Counted from the first letter of the stretch, positions 21,695 through 34,430 are shown. The stretch is 64,000 nt of DNA from Limonium bicolor (GCA_023374045.1 CM041777.1:106959810-107023809), one strand, 5' to 3'. Program-made: numbers and translations. The notes: generated by a model from the letters alone, not told the origin.

Positions 21695-23266
21695 ATGTGG
21701 AAAAATGGATACGCCAGGTATGACATGGAGGCTGGAGGAGCGAGCCAGCCTCTCTACCCCATGATGATGGAATCGCCCGAGCTCCGGTGGGCATTCATCC
21801 GGAAGATCTATTCAATCCTCGCTATTCAGCTAATCGCCACCGTCGCCGTCGCTTCTGTTGTCGTCTTTGTCCACCCTATCGCTGAGTTTTTCGTCACAAC
21901 CACCGCTGGCCTTGTCCTCTACTTAGTCCTCATCATCACCCCCTTTATAGGTTCAATTACTCCCTCTCTCCTTCCGTTGTCTTGTTTCTTCGTATTGAAT
22001 ATCAGCCGTTATGAAATTAGGGCTCCCTTTTCTGTTCATTTTGTTATTGGCGTTGTTTTTCAATTTGGACAAGTTAATTGAGCGGCTCTTGGATTTTGCA
22101 GTGTTATGCCCGTTGTATTACTACCATCAGCGCCACCCGGTGAACTACCTGCTTCTTGGGATTTTCACTATCACTATATCCTTCGCCGTTGGGCTGACTT
22201 GTGCCTTCACTAGTGGTGAGTTTTTAAGACCCTGTTTTCTCCATTTCGTTCGATTTTTTATCCTGTCAAATGGGTCATGGTGATTTGATCTGAAATCGAA
22301 ATTCCATTCTCACCTAACTCTGGATTACTTCGGGAAAAGAATCCATTACGTGTGACGTGTCCGCTGAGGATCTGATTTAGCTTTAGCAGACTCGTTGAAA
22401 TGCCCGAATTAGGATTTGATGTTCTGTGACCAATCTGGTTGAATTTAATGTGTTGTGCAATTGCTTCCTTTTCGCCTGATTATTTCAAATCATCCAATGT
22501 GTGACTTTGTGTGTAACACTCCGCGAGTGAGACTTAGTAGTAGCTTTTGAGCGTTAGTGGCTCTCCCCCTATTGGACCGGTCATCTTGGAGGCTTGGACC
22601 GCTACTGAGTCTTACTACATTGTGGGATTGTACTGATCTGACTAATGGCCTGCCTGAACCATTTCCAAATCCAAGCCAAACTTCTATGAATGGATGGAAA
22701 TACCGATCGTTAATATGCAAAAGCTCACTGTTCTTCTCCCTCGGTTGTTTGCAGGAAAGGTGATCCTGGAGGCAGCTATTCTGACCGGTGCTGTAGTTGT
22801 GAGTCTCACATTGTACACCTTTTGGGCTTCAAAGAGAGGTTATGATTTCAACTTCCTTGGGCCTTTCTTGTTCGGGGCACTTGTTGTCTTGATGCTCTTT
22901 GGTTTCATACAGGTAAATAACATATGGTCTAATATTGAATCAATTATTTTACCTTTTATCTATATGCTCATTGGAACAGCCATTTCAAGTTGGATCCACA
23001 GGCCATAAATTAAGCTTTGCTAATACAATGCATATCGGTTTTGGTTGGGGCTCTTTCAGGTATTCTTTCCTCTTGGAAAGATTTCAGTCATGATTTATGG
23101 TTGCTTGGCGGCAATCATATTCTGTGGATACATTGTCTATGACACTGACAACATCATCAAGCGCTACACTTATGATGAGTTCATCTGGGCTGCTGTTTCG
23201 TTGTATCTTGACATAATCAACCTCTTTCTTGCTCTTTTAGAAGTCTTCAGGGCAGCTGATAGTTAG
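21695..23266 (+). CDS. LIFEGUARD / Bax inhibitor-1-like membrane protein
   Basis: Four exons with GT-AG borders: 21695-21950, 22102-22215, 22755-22912, 23060-23266; 735 bases, 244 residues plus TAG, the usual size for the plant LFG family. The hydrophilic N-terminus (residues 1-37, with ELRWAFIRKIY) leads into seven hydrophobic segments near residues 38-59, 65-85, 99-121, 126-148, 156-178, 184-205 and 219-240. Family hallmarks are GYIVYDTDNII and DEFIWAAVSLYLDIINLFL near the C-terminus, where the conserved aspartates form the calcium/pH-sensing pair of the TMBIM fold. LFG/BI-1 proteins sit in the ER or other endomembranes, modulate calcium leak and suppress stress-induced cell death; in plants they also affect powdery-mildew susceptibility. 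The start is chosen as the first ATG in the open frame, matching family length. Confidence 0.93.
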
Positions 23267-24068
23267 GCCATTCCTATTTTTCCTTGGATTAGTTGCTCAT
23301 GCTCTTGATATCTTCTGTTTGAAAGCGCTCATTTTATGGTACATAAAGTTATCTCTTTGTTACTTTTTAGACTTCTGTCCATGTCTTGGGAACATTGTTT
23401 GAACGTTGGGCATGTTTGAATATCCTGGTGCACATAAATGGATTCTTATATAGGTTAGGTAGTTGTGTTTTGTGAAGGCTGTCTTCTCTGTATCGTTTTA
23501 ACATCCGTCAATGATTGTCACCCCTTTATTCCGTTGCATTTATTGGGAAGAGAAAAACTATATTAAGATGCACCCCTCCGCTGGTGGGCATGATCATGGA
23601 GTCTTTATATTGACGCGCATGAAGCCCTTATCCATTTGTATTTATAGAAAAATTCACTATTCGTGCGCAATTAATCATATACTCGTGTATCTTGAATCAT
23701 TCCATAAGGCTTCATTAATTTACAAAGTTTTACATGACTACTTTACCTCGTAACATGAAAAGAGAGCTTCTGTCAAACAAGTTCACCAAAAAAAAAACAT
23801 GGGTAGTTTCAATTTTTTTTTATATATAGTTACGGTAGTGGTTGGGTTTCGAACCCAAAACCTTTTTAGTCCTAAGATATCACTCCTCTACTGATCAAGC
23901 CACAAGTTCTTGTCCTAAGATATCACTCCTCTATTGATCAAGTCACAGGTTTGGCACATGGGTAATTTCTAGTGAAAGAGATGCTCTCATTCCTATAAAC
24001 ACAAGCACAGTTATGCAGTATGCTGAGTTATTCCCATTTACGTATGTAGTAGAAAAGAAAAACATGTA
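23267..24068. other. 3' UTR and intergenic; small tandem repeat
   Basis: The 3' UTR probably ends near 23500. At 23870-23950 a segment with CCTAAGATATCACTCCTCTA and TGATCAAG is present twice in tandem (about 45 bases apart), preceded by GGTTTCGAACCC, which resembles a Pol III B box and may be a SINE scrap. Otherwise nothing is recognised. Confidence 0.4.
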
Positions 24069-25220
24069 AATCCATATAGGGGTGTCCATTAGGTTCGGTT
24101 AATTCGGTTTTGACTGAAAATCGAATTTTTTTTGGTTTTTTTGACCGAAAATTTTAACCGTATTGTATAATTCGGTTAATACGGTTAACCGAATAGTAAT
24201 TAGGTTCGGTTATCGGGTTTGACATAAGCACTATTCGGTTAACCGAATTAACCGAAATTTCATATCACTCCAAAACCCAGCGTTTTGCTTTGATTTTAGT
24301 TTAGGTCAGGGTTATCTCTTCGTCTTCGATCTCTCGACTCAGTAACTCACTCTCCTAAACCTAACTCCTTCCCTCCGCTCTCTGACTCAGGCAGGCTCTC
24401 ATCTCACACTCACTCACGGTCTCACCTGCCCGCCGCACTGCAGCGCAGTCCCTCACACCGGCGCCTCGCGCGCGCCGTCGCCTCTCCCGAGTTCCGACCG
24501 CCATACCGCAGCCCACAACAAGGTCGCGTCACCGTTCTTCTTAGGTTCGTTTTTCTTCCTCTTCTGTTCAGACTTCAAAGAAGTCGTCCTTCTTCCTCTT
24601 CGTCGATTCTTTCTACTTAGTAAGCTTTGATAGATAGTGTAAGAAGATAAACCAATTGAGTGCAATGTGTGTCGAATTTTTCCATTGATTAGTGATAACC
24701 GTGGCTTGTTGAATTAGGTTTCCTTGCTTTTTCTTTCTGAAAGTGCAAGAACCTGTATGTATTATGAATTGAGTACTGAAACTTTCAACAATTTAACATA
24801 TATGCCAATATTGAAGTGAATGCAGATTATCTATTAATTAAACAGTCATACTTCTGCATCATAAACTTTACTTTGCATCTGTCACAACTCACAAACTGAC
24901 AAAGAGTACACGAACCTCTTTGAAAAAATTTACATGAAGCTCTGACATACTTATGGCCTAATTTTATGCTACACTATGCATGATTATATTAACAGTTTTA
25001 CTCAATCTGAATTAAATTCTTTCTCAAAACCTGAATTTATGTCGGATAATTCCTAAGGTTTGCTGCTATCAATAGATCTGTTGCAAAAAGGTTTTCACAT
25101 CCACGAAACACTCACTTAAACCAAGAAAGTTTTTGCTTTTAAGATTAGAAGAGCATGTTTATTTTTTGCTTTATACTCTCTTTTAAACCTTATTAGCTTT
25201 CATAAGGAGCTCAAAATTAA

Positions 25221-25568
25221 GAATGTATCTTAGGCTTTATATTGTACTCTTTAGAGTGTATTAGCTTTTCATTAGCATAATCGGTTTTCTTAGATTGTAC
25301 TGTATTCCTTTTTCATTCTCTAGTTACTTCGTCTGCTCAGTTTTTACAGAAACACATAGAAGACAAGAAAGTTTGTATTCTAGGATATAATCTCATGTAA
25401 TATATATTAGAATGTATCTTAGGCTTTATATTGTACTCTTTAGAGTGTATTAGCTTTTCATTAGCATAATCGGTTTTCTTAGATTGTACTGTATTCCTTT
25501 TTCATTCTCTAGTTACTTCGTCTGCTCAGTTTTTACAGAAACACATAGAAGACAAGAAAGTTTGTATT
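25221..25568 (+). repeat. 189-bp tandem duplication inside the hAT element
   Basis: GAATGTATCTTAGGCTTTAT and the 159 bases that begin with it occur at 25221 and again at 25410. The copies are almost identical, with a 30-base spacer, so the duplication is young. Confidence 0.9.
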
Positions 25569-26520
25569 TTCTGTTCTTGATAATACAATACAAGTTTTAG
25601 TTTCCTTTGTCAAAATCTGACAATTTGAATACAAGTTTTAGTTCCGTGTACTCAATACAAGTTTTAGTTTCCTTTTCCTCATTTCCCTAGTTTCCATGTT
25701 CATCCAATCTATTGATTCTATTCTGTTATGTGCTATATATTTGGCGTATTAGTGCATCTATACTATACTGTCTGACGTACATGCTGCTGTGAAGGAGGCT
25801 CGTAGTTTCATTATATCTATTTTGGCAGGGGCTGCTGATAGCAGTATTAATTCGTATGTTTCTATTTTGGCAGTTCTATTTTCAATATCTGTCTTGTCAT
25901 TAAAGGATGGCACACCTTCATTGATTTTGACTAAGATACGGCTTCTTGTTGAGCTGTTGACTTGAGTCTTGTTGTGATGACCTTTTTTTTTATCTTTTTG
26001 TATCAATGATGAAAAAATGCGACAGTGAACAATTAGTATTGAAATACATTTTGGTCGTATAGATGTGTTCTGTTCTATTGTTGTCTCTTTTAAATATATA
26101 TGCTGCTGTATGTATATATGTTTTTGGCTGGTCATCTATTTGTTAATTTATTTTGTTACAATTTGTCAGTTCAAAATTCTAATAACTTTTTTTTGTTACA
26201 ATTGGTGACCAAACCAGATTGAGGGGCTGAAAACATCTCACACACCAGATTGAGGAGGCGCTGAGAACAGTGAACCAGGTAATATACTTGTTTCTTCATT
26301 TGTGAGGAAATTCGGTAATAATCATTTTTTTCATTCGATTGATCACAGTGATGTGTTAGTGTTGCTGTTACATACAGATTGGAAACTGAATGAGTTGTTT
26401 TCTGTTTGAAAAAACAAAGTTATATTTTAAAATCTTGTTCAGTTCTCTTCTCCTCTTGATGTTGAGAGTTATACATGATATATTAATAGCAACCTTTTTG
26501 TGTGTCTTGTTTTGTTGTAG

Positions 26521-28744
26521 ATGGAATCTAGTAGTGGAGCCCAGGATGCTAATGCTATAAGAGAATCGGTGTCATCACGCACCCCGCCCAATCCCATTGA
26601 TGCCACCTCCGGTTCTGGACTCCCTAATCGTCCAACTGAGACTCAAACTGATGTTGAAGGAGCATCTGCTTCAGTACCAACTAGGGGAACTATGCCAAAA
26701 AAGAGGAAACCGATGCAACCAAGGTCGGATGTGTGGCAACATTTCACCAAGGTAACTGATGATAATGGGGATTTGAAGGCTAAATGCATGCATTGTAATA
26801 AATTTTATGCATATGGGTCTAAGCAAAGTGGTACTAGCTCATTGAGATCTCACATGAATGCTTGTCTAAAACGTATAGAGATGGATAACACACAATCACA
26901 GTTAATTTTTGGACAAGGTGATTTAGGAGAAGGTGTGTTATCTCATTGGAAATTTGATGAAGCTCATTCTAGGAAGATGTTAGCTCATATGATTGTTGTT
27001 GACGAGCTACCCTTTAAGTTTGTGGAGAAAAATGGTTTTAGACGTTACGTTCAATCATTGAATCCTAGGGCTCATATTCCATCTAGGCAGACAGTTGCTC
27101 GGGATATATTTCAGCAATATGAGGAGGAAAAGTTGAAATTGAAAGATTATTTAGTTTCCTCTAGACAAAGGGTTTGTCTAACGACGGACACATGGACATC
27201 TGTCCAAAATTTAAGTTATATGTCATTGACAGCACAGTACATTGACAAGGAGTGGATTTTGAATAAGAAAATTTTAAACTTCTGTCAAATCACTAGCCAC
27301 ACAGGAGAGGCTTTAAAAGGCTGTCGAGGAGTGTCTTCTTGGGTGGGGAATAGACAGGGTCTTCAGTAACAGTGGATAAGCTGCTGCTAATGATGTTGCT
27401 GTTGCTTACTTGAAGAGAAAATAAAGAATTGGAAAAAAAGTGTTTTGGAGTCACTTGCATTGAGATGTGTTGCTCATATTATAAATTTGATTGTCATGAG
27501 TGGAGTAAAGGATAATGAAGTTGAAACTGCTATCAAGAAGATCAGAGCTGTTGTGAGGGTTAAGAAATCTCCTCTTAGACTTGCGAAATTCAAGAGTTAT
27601 GTCACAAGGGCAAAGATAGAGAGTAAGGCACTCTTGAGATTAGATGTGAGCACTAGGTGGAATTCCACATACCTAATGTTAGCAGCAGCTGAAAAATTTG
27701 AAAGAGCCTTTGAAATTTATTCGGAGGATGATAGAAATTTCAATGATGATCTGATTGTTAATGCTGGGTGGTGTTCTTGTGGAGGAGGATTGGATCATTG
27801 CTAGAAGGTTGAATGGTTTTCTGGAGCATTTCTATGATGTGACTAATAAAGTCTCTGGTTCTTTGTATGTCACTTCTAACAACTTTTTGATGAGATGATG
27901 CACATTTTGATTTGTGGATGAGTCTTGTGATAATGGTGATGTGTTGTTCAGATCTATGGCTAAGGGGATGAGGGAAAACGTATGAAAAGTATTGGGGTGG
28001 TATGGAGAAAATGAATATGTGTTATACCTTGCTTGCATACTTGACGCGGCCCAAAAGCTCAAATATGTGAATTTGTTGTTTGTGAGAAGTTTGAGTCAGA
28101 ATTGGCGGAAAAGATTTGTACCCAAATCAGAGAAACCTTGAATGAAATGTATAGTTGGTATGAAAACGAGTCCAGACCAGTTGTTTCAAATGTTGCTGAT
28201 GAAGTTTCTTCCCTCCCATCTTCTTGTTCTACTTCTGAAACTTCACTTGGGAAAAGTAAATATAGAAAAAAGTTTAAGACAATGTTAGGAAATGATGAGG
28301 GCATGTCAGATCTTGTGAGGTACTTGAAAGAGGAGCCAACAGATGATTCCATTGATGTTCTAAAGTGGTGGAAGATCAATAGTGAACGTTTCCCCATACT
28401 AAGTGAGATGGCTCGAGATGTGTTGGCTGTCCCTATCTCTACGCTAGCTTCTGAATCAGCGTTTAGTACCAGTGGAAGGGTACTTGATGATTTTAGGAGC
28501 TCTTTGAATGCGGATATGGTCCAGACTCTCATATGCTTGCAAAATTGGCTAACAAACCAAATTATTTCAACCGGGGTAGAAGAAGAACCTGAGGAGGTGG
28601 AAGAACTGCAGAAAGGTATTTACATTAGATTAATTAGATTAGTTTGTATTATGTTGTTGCACTTGTTCATAATAATTTATTCATATCTTTTCTTTTACAG
28701 AAATGACTAACCTTCTCGTTGAATCAACAATATTGGGAGTATGA
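26521..28744 (+). pseudogene. hAT transposase, BED finger / RICESLEEPER type, broken
   Basis: The ATG at 26521 directly follows a good acceptor (TTTTGTTGTAG), so a 5' UTR intron (from about 26279) is likely. The first frame (26521-27369) contains a BED zinc finger (CMHCNKF then HMNAC, residues about 87-115) and the start of the RNase H-like catalytic region (CLTTDTWTS, residue about 220). A frameshift near 27310 destroys SHTGEA and what follows. The frame resumes at 27445-27804 (RCVAHIINLIV; LDVSTRWNSTYLML), breaks again to about 28100, then resumes at 28102 with the C-terminal dimerisation domain (WWKINSERFPILSEMARDVL; ISTLASESAFSTSGRVL). A last short intron (28616-28700) and stop at 28742-28744 fit. 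At least two frame breaks make it non-functional. The domesticated DAYSLEEPER genes share this fold, but the intact TIRs here argue for an ordinary transposon. Confidence 0.88.
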
Positions 28745-30383
28745 AAGATGTGGATTAGGGTAAGTTTATTTTCTACACTTCCCTTACTGTTTGAATAGCT
28801 ACTATGAGCAACATACTTTCACTCTACTTAATTTCTTTATTTATTTATCTCTTCAGCTCTTGATTTGGGTGACGACCTGTTGTTTAAAGGAATGTCTTAT
28901 ATAGATGTTTAACAGAGATCAATAGATGTAGCTTGTAGTAATGGGTTAGTTCTAGGATTTTTCTTTCATCTCCTCAAAACTTGTCAAGATGCTCCTGCAG
29001 TTTTATGTACACGTCCCTCTTGTTTCCTTTTCAGGTTCTTTGTTTTCATCTGGTAAACTACTACTCTGGTGCATCCATCGCCCTTGGGTCCAGGCATAGC
29101 AAGTTCTTTTAAGTTACAAGCTATCCATTATCTTCATCATCTATCTTCTTCTTCTAGTATAAATTCAAGCGTGTAAGTTTTTGGTGCAGTCTTGTTTTGC
29201 TAGTTTAATAAGCTTGGATCGTATATTGTTCAATTTGAGAAACTCCAGAAATTCTATCAGGATGTATATATCTTGCCTGGTTTTTACTGCTATCATAAGA
29301 TGTTTTTTCAACAGTTTTTCCTTGAACATGATTATATTTTGAAGTTTCTTTCTTCACTGTTCTTGGGAATTGACTACTACTGAGAATCTGGAATGATAAG
29401 GTTACTTCTTGAATAGCTATATTTTTGTTCAGCAGGTTTACCTTCGAAAGCTATACAGTCCGTAACAACCTTCAAAACTTACATTCTAAAAAAAAACTGC
29501 TACTAAATTAAAGATCACTCTTGCTTCTGCTTTGCTAATCTTTGCTGGTATATATGAAACATGTTTCAGCAGTTCATTTTTGCTAGGTTTTATGGTCTTG
29601 AATCTTAATTATACGGGTCTTTTGTCTTTTGCCTTTGTCACCTTTTTGTGGGATGAAAGTTTGTACATGTTCTAGCTGGCTGAAGCGCATAATATCATAA
29701 TTAAGTAGTCATGGTAAATACTGCTCTTTTCATGTTATATTTATGAGTGGAATTAATTTGTTGTGCTCTTTTCTTGTATGGTGTTGTTCAGACTAGAAAT
29801 TTTTGTGAGCAGCTCTGCCTCTACAAGTGTGGAAGGAAGATGGTTGCTGTTGTCTTGCTGACTTGCTTTGAAGGAAGAGATGATGGAAGTGAGACTACTA
29901 CTAGTTGATCTTGAGAGTTGAGACTTGAGAGAATGTTCAATGTTTAAATAGACTTCACCTTGTAAAAGAAACAAATCAATTACTTTTTTTTGGTAGATAG
30001 TCATGTGACTTAGATGATTTGAAGTCAAATTCCCCATTTTTGGCTTTAACAGCCATTGCAATGTGCTGTTGTGCAGCAATTACATTAATATGCCTATTTT
30101 TAGGATAATTCGGTTTTAATTATATAATTTCAGTTTTTTCGGTTTATGCGGTTATTCGGTTAAATCGGTTAATTCGGTTGGCCAAATAACCGAATATAAA
30201 TTCGGTTCGGTTTTCGGTTATGCGGTCATCTAAAATTTTGGTTTTCGGTTAAATCGGTTTTCGGTTAGTTCGGTTATTTGGATGTAATTCGGTTATAACC
30301 GAATTAACCGAAAAACCGAATGGTTTTAAACAATTCGGTTTTCGGTTAACCGAATAAACCGAATAGACACCCCTAAATCCATA

Positions 30384-31992
30384 GACAGAGCTACAACGTA
30401 GTGTTAGAGAAACGACTGATAGAAATAGAGAGTGAATTTTCTTTTCAAAGAAAATGGTTGTTACCCTAGTTTGTTACTGTTAACTCACTTGCGGCAAATA
30501 ATACTGTATAACTGGTTGTACGGTGAATATCGTACAATTAAGTTTAAAGATAGTTTTATTGTTTAGATTGATGTAAAATCATATGTGTTATTATAAATAT
30601 TGTTCAACTTAAATGATGGTTGAAATTAAATGTGAAGATTATTAAGAACGTACTTTATTATCATATAACCGATTGTACGATAGTCGGATTGCGTGGTTGC
30701 TATCCTAGTTTGTTACTGCTAACTCATCAAGAAGAGATCGTTATAACAAGGAGCATTGCTTTAGGAGCCGAAAAAAAGTTAAAATTAAGTCCAACAAGTC
30801 CGATCTTGCTCTCGCAGATCTATTCTGATCCTGATGATTGAAATAAAATTCAAGAACTAGGGAGAATTATCCGTTTCAATCCAAAACCCAAATAGAGGAG
30901 AATTTAGATAACTGTTATTTTTTTCCGAAACTAGTCATATTCATATAATATCTAAAACCGCTACTTAAGCACCAAAAGTTACGGAAAGACAACTCATTCT
31001 CAGTAGGAGGTTGTTTCAACAACCAGCAAAAAGATTGCATCATGGTTAAGGATGTGCACATAAGCTAAACAGACCACAACAAGCGCATGAGAGATAGATA
31101 CCATCAAGACAGGTTAAAGCAACAACACCAGATAACTAAAACCCATAAAATCTAGGCTAAATACAACATTAGTCAATCCACTTGGAACAAAATAATTAAG
31201 GCAAAAGATTAAGACAACAAACCTATGAAAATTAAAGTAACTAGTCTACTTATTAATGGGAAAAAGCATAACTAGCTAGTGTCAAATCAATATGCAAGTC
31301 CCCATCCTAGAGAAACAAAGATTTCGGTGCCAAAAAGTGGAGAAATAAAGCTCCAAGTAGGGAAGAGGTCATGGGAGCTCTACCACATGCTACTCCATCT
31401 TCAGGTCAACCTCTAATGAGGGAAAAGCATGAAGTTGGTCCATAACGATTTTGGCTAGCCCCATGAAGAACCACATCTCCGTTGGTGCAGAAATCCCAAA
31501 CCATATAACGATGAAGTGGAAACTGAATCGCACTAGCAAATTGATGAATTGGTGGGCATCTTATCCCAAATTCATATGGTTGCTATGCTCTACACAAAAC
31601 AAATCCTCAACAACAACCAAAGGCAAGGTCATCCTAGTTGAATATTATTGAAGGGGGAACATGTAGCAAGTATTATTGTTACAAAAGATAGAGTAGAGAC
31701 CAGACAAAAGTATAAGAAATAGGAAGAGATTAGAACAGTAGAATTTGAGGAAGAAGGCGAGGTGATTATGGTGATTTTGCATGGTACAAGAACCAGTAAA
31801 ACAAGGTGGGATCTCTGGTCTTTTCCCGGCACAATCTTTGCAAATGGGTTCACGAGTTTTGAGGTTGAGGTAAATACTATGGTGGAACCGGTAGCACGAG
31901 AGGATGGTGTTTACGGTGTACATGTGTTTATGATCTTGATGTGTATAAATATGGTCTGTATTATTATAAAATATTTGATTTGATTTTGTTAT
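30384..31992. other. Intergenic, no gene supported
   Basis: A segment with CCTAGTTTGTTACTG appears at 30463 and again at 30701 within related surroundings, a diverged duplication of about 240 bases spacing. The open frames at 31451-31651 and 31762-31983 show no recognisable domain and no splice context. Confidence 0.35.
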
Positions 31993-32001
31993 TAATAAAT
32001 A

Positions 32002-33142
32002 GAGAAAATTACTGACAGCCCCCTTGAGGTTTCGGGTAATTACAATTTACCACCCTGACATTTGCATAATTACTTTAAACCACCTTGAGGTTATCGGTTC
32101 ATTGACTTCTAACCCCTAAACCGTAACTCCGTTACAGAGACGTTTATAATTTGCTGATCTGTAATCTCTTTAAACTGTTGAGCCTGTCATTCTCCTCTCG
32201 CAGTCTTCTATCTCTTCACTCACCGCTCACTCGTTTCTCCAAATCCTTCGCCCCTCTCTCTACCTCCACTGCTGACAATCTATCTTCAACACCTGCGAAC
32301 AACGAGAGGGAAGGAATAGCAGCCGCCGCCACTGACAGACATAACGATGAGTACTTTGCAGCCATTCACCACATCTCGAACATCGTCCAGCGGGACATCT
32401 ACCTTGAACGAACCCTTAACAGGCTCAAAATATCCGTCACTAACGAGCTCGTCTATCGTGTTCTTCGTAGTTGCTCCCGTCATGGAATCCAATCATTTTG
32501 CTTCTTCAATTGGGCACGATCCCACTTCCCCTCATCGTACTCCCCAACCTCGATCGAATTTGAAGAACTCATCAAAACCCTAGCTCACACCAAGCACTGG
32601 GAAACCATGTGGAAAGTTGTACGCCAGTTGGTTAATGATTCCTCTAGGTCTCTGTCATAATTTTCCCCATCGTCTTCACTGTCATTCTCGCCATAGATTG
32701 TGGACTACATCATCCGAGAATACGGTAAGAACGGATTGGTTGATGATGCTGTTAAAGTGTTCAATCAATGCGTTAAGGTATTCAACTGTGCACAAACGGT
32801 AGGGATCTACAATGCTATGTTGTTTGCCTTGTGTGAGGTCAAGAATTTCCACGGTGCTTATGCTTTGGTCAGGAGGATGGTTAGAAAAAAGGTGAAGCCT
32901 GATAAGGAGACATATTCAATCCTTGTCAACGCATGGTGTAAAGCTGGGAAGCTTAAGGAGGCTCAACAGTTTAAAGAGATTACAGATCAGCAAATTATAA
33001 ACATCTCCGTAACGAAGTTACGGTTTAGGGGTTAGAAGTCAATGAACCGATAACCTCAAGGTGGTTTAAAGTAATTATGCAAATGTCAGGGTGGTAAATT
33101 GTAATTACCCAAAACCTCAAGGGGGCTGTCAGTAATTTTCTC
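32002..33142 (+). mobile_element. Pack-MULE with 9-bp TSD carrying a PPR gene
   Basis: Terminal inverted repeats of about 180 bases begin GAGAAAATTACTGACAGCCC and are nearly identical (a handful of substitutions). Perfect 9-bp duplications TAATAAATA flank the element at 31993-32001 and 33143-33151, as expected for Mutator-like elements. The whole 1141-bp unit contains no transposase; its interior is a piece of a host PPR gene. The TIR resembles that of the 487-bp MITE at 6410-6896. Confidence 0.92.
32151..32993 (+). pseudogene. Captured PPR gene fragment (At5g18390-like)
   Basis: The frame 32151-32660 lacks an ATG (it begins TTG) and reads through an N-terminal, Ser-rich, probably mitochondrial presequence into DEYFAAIHHISNIVQRDIYL and HGIQSFCFFNWARSHFPS. 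After a break near 32645-32700 the frame resumes (VDYIIREYGKNGLVDDAVKV; FHGAYALVRRMVRKKVKPDK; ETYSILVNAWCKAGKLKEAQ) with two or more PPR motifs. It then runs directly into the right TIR. The order and wording match the N-terminal half of the mitochondrial PPR protein At5g18390 as I recall it. The missing start, internal break and loss of the C-terminal half mean it cannot make the normal RNA-binding protein. No introns are seen, which fits either an intronless parent (usual for PPR genes) or DNA capture. Confidence 0.8.
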
Positions 33143-33151
33143 TAATAAATA

Positions 33152-33870
33152 ATGTATGGAAAATTTAAAATTAAACGAATCTACCTTCAAATCTGATGTT
33201 TGGGTAAAAAATGTTCATAACGCAGTGAAACTAGAGGAAGTTACGAAAAAAACTTAGATAAATATTCGTTGGTGTTCCAACCACGCCCCCTCCAATCCAT
33301 AATCCTATGTCACCGACCGTCACTAAATATTAAACAAGTAGTCCTAAATTAGAACATTAAAAAAATTGGAAAAATATTAAATAAATATTGAACTACTAGT
33401 ATCGCTTATCCGAACATGAATATGATGATTAAACACAACAAACCAATCGAAAATGGTAAGTTGTATTAATATTATTTTATTATATAATTTTCTTTGAAGA
33501 ACTAGTCTCAAATTTGAACATAAAATTTAGGAAAGGTGTGAAATAATTTTTAACAAAGGGTCTAAAAATAAAATAGGCGATTGTTGCTTATTTGAACATG
33601 AATTTAATGATTAAAAGATGACAAAACATTCAAACAAAGTTAAGTTGTATTAACGTTGTTTTATTATATAATTTACCTTGAACAACTGGTCATGAATTTG
33701 TGAACGATTTAAATATAAATTTTGAATAACTAATATCACTTATATGAGCACTACACAAACTTGATCATTAAGAATATCAAATCAATAAAAAGATGGTAAG
33801 TTGTATTAACACTGTTTTATTATATACTTTCTCTTAAATAAACATGTAAATAAAATGTCAAACTATAAAA
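33152..33870. repeat. Diverged tandem repeat, ~170-190-bp period
   Basis: AAGTTGTATTAA followed by a TTTTATTATATA block occurs near 33450, 33640 and 33795. It is preceded each time by a related segment with GAACATGAAT or GAGCACTAC and GATGATTAAA-like words. The copies are strongly diverged. No coding potential is seen. Confidence 0.5.
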
Positions 33871-33875
33871 AGAAT

Positions 33876-34430
33876 TGAAAGTTCGTAAAGTAGAAAATCG
33901 GAAGTCCCAATACAAGACTGACATATAGTAGAAACAAAGAACGAGACAGAAAGTGTTTAGAAGAAAAACTCCGCTATCAATCTTATTATTGATAACTTGA
34001 AAACTTCTCTCATGATATGTTCAACACTTTAAACAATCACTCTCACATATAATTCTAGACAAATCGTTGATCACTATCAACAACTCTTTTCTATCTCAAA
34101 GATTATATTTTTATGGTAGATGCTCTACCTTTTCTGATGTTTTTGTTGTACATTTATACTATTTGGAGGTAGATAAGAACCTCCTAAATATCTACAAAAA
34201 ATCTTTATCTAAAACTAATATAAATACAAAATACAAGATCCTAAAATATCTCTAAACTGTTCCTTAGTATAATGCTGGCGCCTCTGATTTTACTCCTTCT
34301 GATTATTGAGTAAATATTATGTTATTAGCTTGTACTCAAAGCTGGCTGTGGAGCTTGTTGAGATAATATAGACAAGCATTGGTATGGTAATTTTTCCACA
34401 TAAAAAACCTTCAGTAAATATACATTTACA
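33876..34430 (-). repeat. copia LTR (3' in element orientation)
   Basis: Shares with 46509-47066 long identical blocks such as ACAAAGAACGAGACAGAAAG, AAAACTCCGCTATCAATCTT and GTTTTTGTTGTACATTTATA. It starts TGAAAG and ends TTTACA. Confidence 0.85.

Larger units (their letters stand above)
24077..30375 (+). mobile_element. Full-length hAT transposon, 6.3 kb, 8-bp TSD
   Basis: The left end TAGGGGTGTCCATTAGGTTC and the right end (reverse complement TAGGGGTGTCTATTCGGTTT) form the TIRs. They are flanked by perfect 8-bp duplications AATCCATA at 24069-24076 and 30376-30383, the hAT hallmark. About 200 bases inside each end are packed with CGGTTAA/TTAACCG words (24095-24260 and 30105-30360), the subterminal binding-site repeats common in hAT elements. 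The interior contains one transposase gene, now broken, in plus orientation. The unmutated TSD indicates fairly recent insertion, but the defective transposase means it would need a helper element. Confidence 0.93.

Noticed and set aside
23840..23960. A tRNA gene suggested by GGTTTCGAACCC
   Set aside because: Only the T-arm-like element is present. No cloverleaf can be drawn, so at most a SINE scrap.
28059..28532. 157-codon minus-strand frame
   Set aside because: Antisense of the hAT dimerisation domain, which is clearly coding on the plus strand.
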